Shown: piece by piece, positions 62,042 through 64,000 of the stretch
How positions within the stretch are numbered: the stretch's first letter is position 1
Layout: every line of letters starts with the position of its first letter
Assembly (NCBI GenBank): GCA_025548565.1
Contig: JAJLPB010000012.1
Span: forward strand, 124,001-188,000
Length of the DNA: 64,000 bases
Reading direction: 5' to 3'
Source of the DNA: Rugamonas sp. A1-17
Lineage (GTDB): Bacteria > Pseudomonadota > Gammaproteobacteria > Burkholderiales > Burkholderiaceae_D
Made by a program: the position numbers and the translations under genes
The notes under the pieces: generated by a model
The model's input: the letters and a program-made list of their open reading frames with translations, nothing else
Told to the model about the DNA's origin: nothing
Database searches by the model: none

Positions 62042-62470
62042 TCACGCCTGCTTCGGGAACAGAATCATCTGCGTACAGCGGAACAGGGCGATGGTCTTGC
62101 CGGTCTCCTTGTTGCTGACGATGGCGTCCCACACCTGCGTGGTGCGCCCCAGGTGCACGGCCTTCGCGGTCGCTACCACGACGCCATCGCGCGCCGTGCC
62201 CAGGTGGTTGGATTTCAGTTCGATGGTGGTGAAGCTCTGCCCGCCCTCCGGCAGGTGCGAGAAGCAGGCGTAGCCGCAGGCGGTGTCGGCCAGCGTCACC
62301 ACGCTGCCGGCGTGCAGGTAGCCGTTCGGCGCCAGGTGCCGCGGCGTGACCGCGAACTCGGCAACGATCTCGCCCTCGCGCACGCCGGTGACGACGATCC
62401 CCAGATGATCCGGCAGGCTGCCCTTGCCGAAGCTGTTGAAGTATTCCGGGTTGAACTGGCTGGCGTCCAT
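62042..62470 (-). CDS. PaaI-type hotdog thioesterase
   Basis: A 142-residue hotdog-fold protein: HLAPNGYLHAGSVVTLADTACGYA with the catalytic Asp, then FTTIELKSNHLGTARDG. It should hydrolyse acyl- or aryl-CoA esters in the cytoplasm. The ATG at 62470 is chosen; a longer frame lacks the family's start. It is 4 bp before the globin fusion gene. Confidence 0.88.
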   Translation of the reverse strand: MDASQFNPEYFNSFGKGSLPDHLGIVVTGVREGEIVAEFAVTPRHLAPNGYLHAGSVVTLADTACGYACFSHLPEGGQSFTTIELKSNHLGTARDGVVVATAKAVHLGRTTQVWDAIVSNKETGKTIALFRCTQMILFPKQA

Positions 62471-62531
62471 GACTATCCTTCGCGAGTGGGGGCCTGGGCC
62501 CGACACCCGCGATGATAGCAATTTTCCCCGG

Positions 62532-64000
62532 TCAGAAGTGGTAACCCATCGCCACCTTGAAGCTGCGGCCCGGATCGAACCACGAGCGCCCCGTGTTGCC
62601 GATGAACTGCTGGTTGGTCTGCTTGGTCACCGTCTGGGTCAGGTTGCTGACGCTGGCGCTGGCCCACAGCTTGTCGGTGAAGTTGTAGTTGAGACTGGCG
62701 TCCCACTGCCCCACGGCCTCTTGCCAGACCGGCAGTCCCCAACCCACGTCCGTCGGCGCCACCCCGTTGACGAGGCGTGCCGGATCGGCACTGACGGCAT
62801 CGCCGCCGCCGGCGCCGAACGCACTGGTCGCCAGCAAGGTGCGCGAGCGCCAGCTATACGCCAGCCGTGCCGAAATCGGCCCGCGGTCGTACATCAGGCC
62901 CAGGTTGAAGGCATGCTTGGACAGGTTGACCACCGGCAGGTCCTTGAAGGGCAAGCCGTTGGTGTCGCAACCGTAGAGATTGGTCAGGCTGTCGCTACTA
63001 CCGCTCTTGGGGCAATAAGGCGACGTGTACGGGTGGTACAGGTCCTGCTTGCCGTCCAGGTAGGTCCAGTTCGCGGAGATGCCGAAGCCCTTCGCCCAGT
63101 CGGGTATCCCGGCCAGTCCCGGAATTTTATCCAGGTAGGTCTGGCCGGCGATTTCAATCCCGCCCTCCCACAGCTTGGCCGCGTTGGCCGGCCCGGTGAT
63201 GACAAACTCCTGCGAATTGCCGGCCAGGTCCTTGATGCTCCTGGTGTAGGTATCGGTCATGATGATGTCTTTGATCTTTTTGTAGAACACCACCGCGGTG
63301 AGCGACTGGCCGCTCTGCGGATACCATTCCAGCGACAGATCGAAGTTGTTCGACTTAAGCGGCTTCAGGTTCGCGTTGCCCGAGTTGGTGCCGACGTAGC
63401 TGACCGATTTGATCGTGCTGACGCCATTGACGGTGGCGTTGTCCACCTTCTGCTGCAGGTTGACGTACTCCTGCACCTGATCGAAGCCAGGACGGGAAAT
63501 GCCCTGCGACAGCGCCAGCCTGGACTGCAACTTGTCGGTCAGGCTCATCTTCAGGTTCAGGCTGGGGATCACGTCGACGTGGCTGCCCTTGACATCGAGC
63601 GGCTCGTTGAACACCCCGAACCGTGGCAAGGCGGGATTGGTGGTGTTGGAATACTGCGGATTGAATACCGTGTAGCCGTGGGACTGCGCGCTCGACCGGA
63701 CCACCCGCGCGCCCACATTGCCCTCCACCGGGTACTTCAGGTCGTCGAAGCCGAAGCGCAGCGTGCCATACAGCGCCTGGGTATTTTCGCTGGCCGTCGA
63801 CAGCGCGCCCTGCAAAGGATTTTGCGGATTGATGTCCGCAGGATCGTTCGAGAAGATCATCGGCCGCCAGTCGGCGCCCTGCGTCGAACAATCGTTGTTG
63901 GTGTTCTTGAGGCGATTGCCGTCTTCGCATTGCAGGCGCTTCACCGCCACCAGCGCCAGGTCCTGGGCCGGATAGTTGCGCACCGCGGCCATTGTCGGCA
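62532..64000 (-). CDS. TonB-dependent receptor, C-terminal part (cut by window edge)
   Basis: About 489 residues of a receptor barrel, open at the right edge. It includes LQSRLALSQGISRPGFDQV, the segment NLKPLKSNNFDLSLEWYPQSG and the end FKVAMGYHF with the terminal Phe. The plug and signal lie outside the window. The barrel is of the same carbohydrate-type group as the receptor at 50764. Substrate unknown. Confidence 0.93.
   Translation of the reverse strand, partial: PTMAAVRNYPAQDLALVAVKRLQCEDGNRLKNTNNDCSTQGADWRPMIFSNDPADINPQNPLQGALSTASENTQALYGTLRFGFDDLKYPVEGNVGARVVRSSAQSHGYTVFNPQYSNTTNPALPRFGVFNEPLDVKGSHVDVIPSLNLKMSLTDKLQSRLALSQGISRPGFDQVQEYVNLQQKVDNATVNGVSTIKSVSYVGTNSGNANLKPLKSNNFDLSLEWYPQSGQSLTAVVFYKKIKDIIMTDTYTRSIKDLAGNSQEFVITGPANAAKLWEGGIEIAGQTYLDKIPGLAGIPDWAKGFGISANWTYLDGKQDLYHPYTSPYCPKSGSSDSLTNLYGCDTNGLPFKDLPVVNLSKHAFNLGLMYDRGPISARLAYSWRSRTLLATSAFGAGGGDAVSADPARLVNGVAPTDVGWGLPVWQEAVGQWDASLNYNFTDKLWASASVSNLTQTVTKQTNQQFIGNTGRSWFDPGRSFKVAMGYHF

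Overview
The window is about 64 kb of a high-GC chromosome from a Gram-negative betaproteobacterium. Gene content (leucine-degradation genes under a LiuR-type MerR regulator, TonB-dependent receptors, the rsmI-lpoA-yraN-diaA-dolP block), gene order and two dispersed palindromic repeat families suggest Oxalobacteraceae (Massilia/Duganella/Telluria-like). That placement is inferred; there is no rRNA in the window. No CRISPR array and no prophage were seen. The first and last genes are cut by the window edges.

Layout. (1) 1-7.1 kb: start of an SNF2-type helicase, the RNA-binding protein Tex, a PadR/DUF2812 pair with an operator-like palindrome, monothiol glutaredoxin and UbiX, then a small gene and a Cro/CI-like regulator. 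(2) 7.3-15.1 kb: first half of the leucine/isovalerate (liu) regulon: a metallo-beta-lactamase-fold hydrolase divergent from liuR, liuA, aceK, a thiolase, an SDR and a second acyl-CoA dehydrogenase. (3) 15.2-19.7 kb: a flavin reductase, a signal peptidase I flanked by short direct repeats, and arsRCBH for arsenic resistance. (4) 19.7-28.8 kb: a noncoding stretch that may carry a structured RNA, yihY with an oligopeptide-binding protein, an SpmA/SpmB-like membrane protein, PBP4 (dacB), a secreted retropepsin-like protein, and a LysR/aldo-keto reductase pair. (5) 28.8-36 kb: a minus-strand operon for peptidoglycan turnover and recycling (GntR regulator, MurQ, AmpG-like transporter, GHL10 glycosidase, amino-sugar kinase, amidase, D-Ala-D-Ala dipeptidase). 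(6) 36-48.4 kb: second half of the liu regulon (liuB, liuC, liuD, liuE) with bioA-F-D-B in the middle, so the biotin-dependent carboxylase and the route to its cofactor sit together. (7) 48.4-53.5 kb: a GH35 beta-galactosidase and a TonB-dependent receptor. (8) 53.8-55.2 kb: tRNA-Pro(TGG) with its promoter and, just upstream, a tnpB-only IS605-group element. (9) 55.4-64 kb: a TonB-like small protein, the cell-envelope block rsmI/lpoA/yraN/diaA/dolP, a thioredoxin-like protein, an exported truncated-globin/DUF3034 fusion, a hotdog thioesterase and a second TonB-dependent receptor.

How the parts connect. Three 16-bp near-palindromes with the core TTTACGTYAACGTMAA lie before liuR, before liuA and inside ychJ upstream of liuB, and tie the two liu blocks into one likely LiuR regulon. 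The five-gene lpo-dol block and the recycling operon both concern the cell wall. The most unusual single items are the TnpB lacking the usual RuvC-II glutamate, the globin-barrel fusion, the bio genes embedded in the liu cluster, the lepB bracketed by direct repeats, and the structured noncoding stretch at 19.7-20.0 kb.
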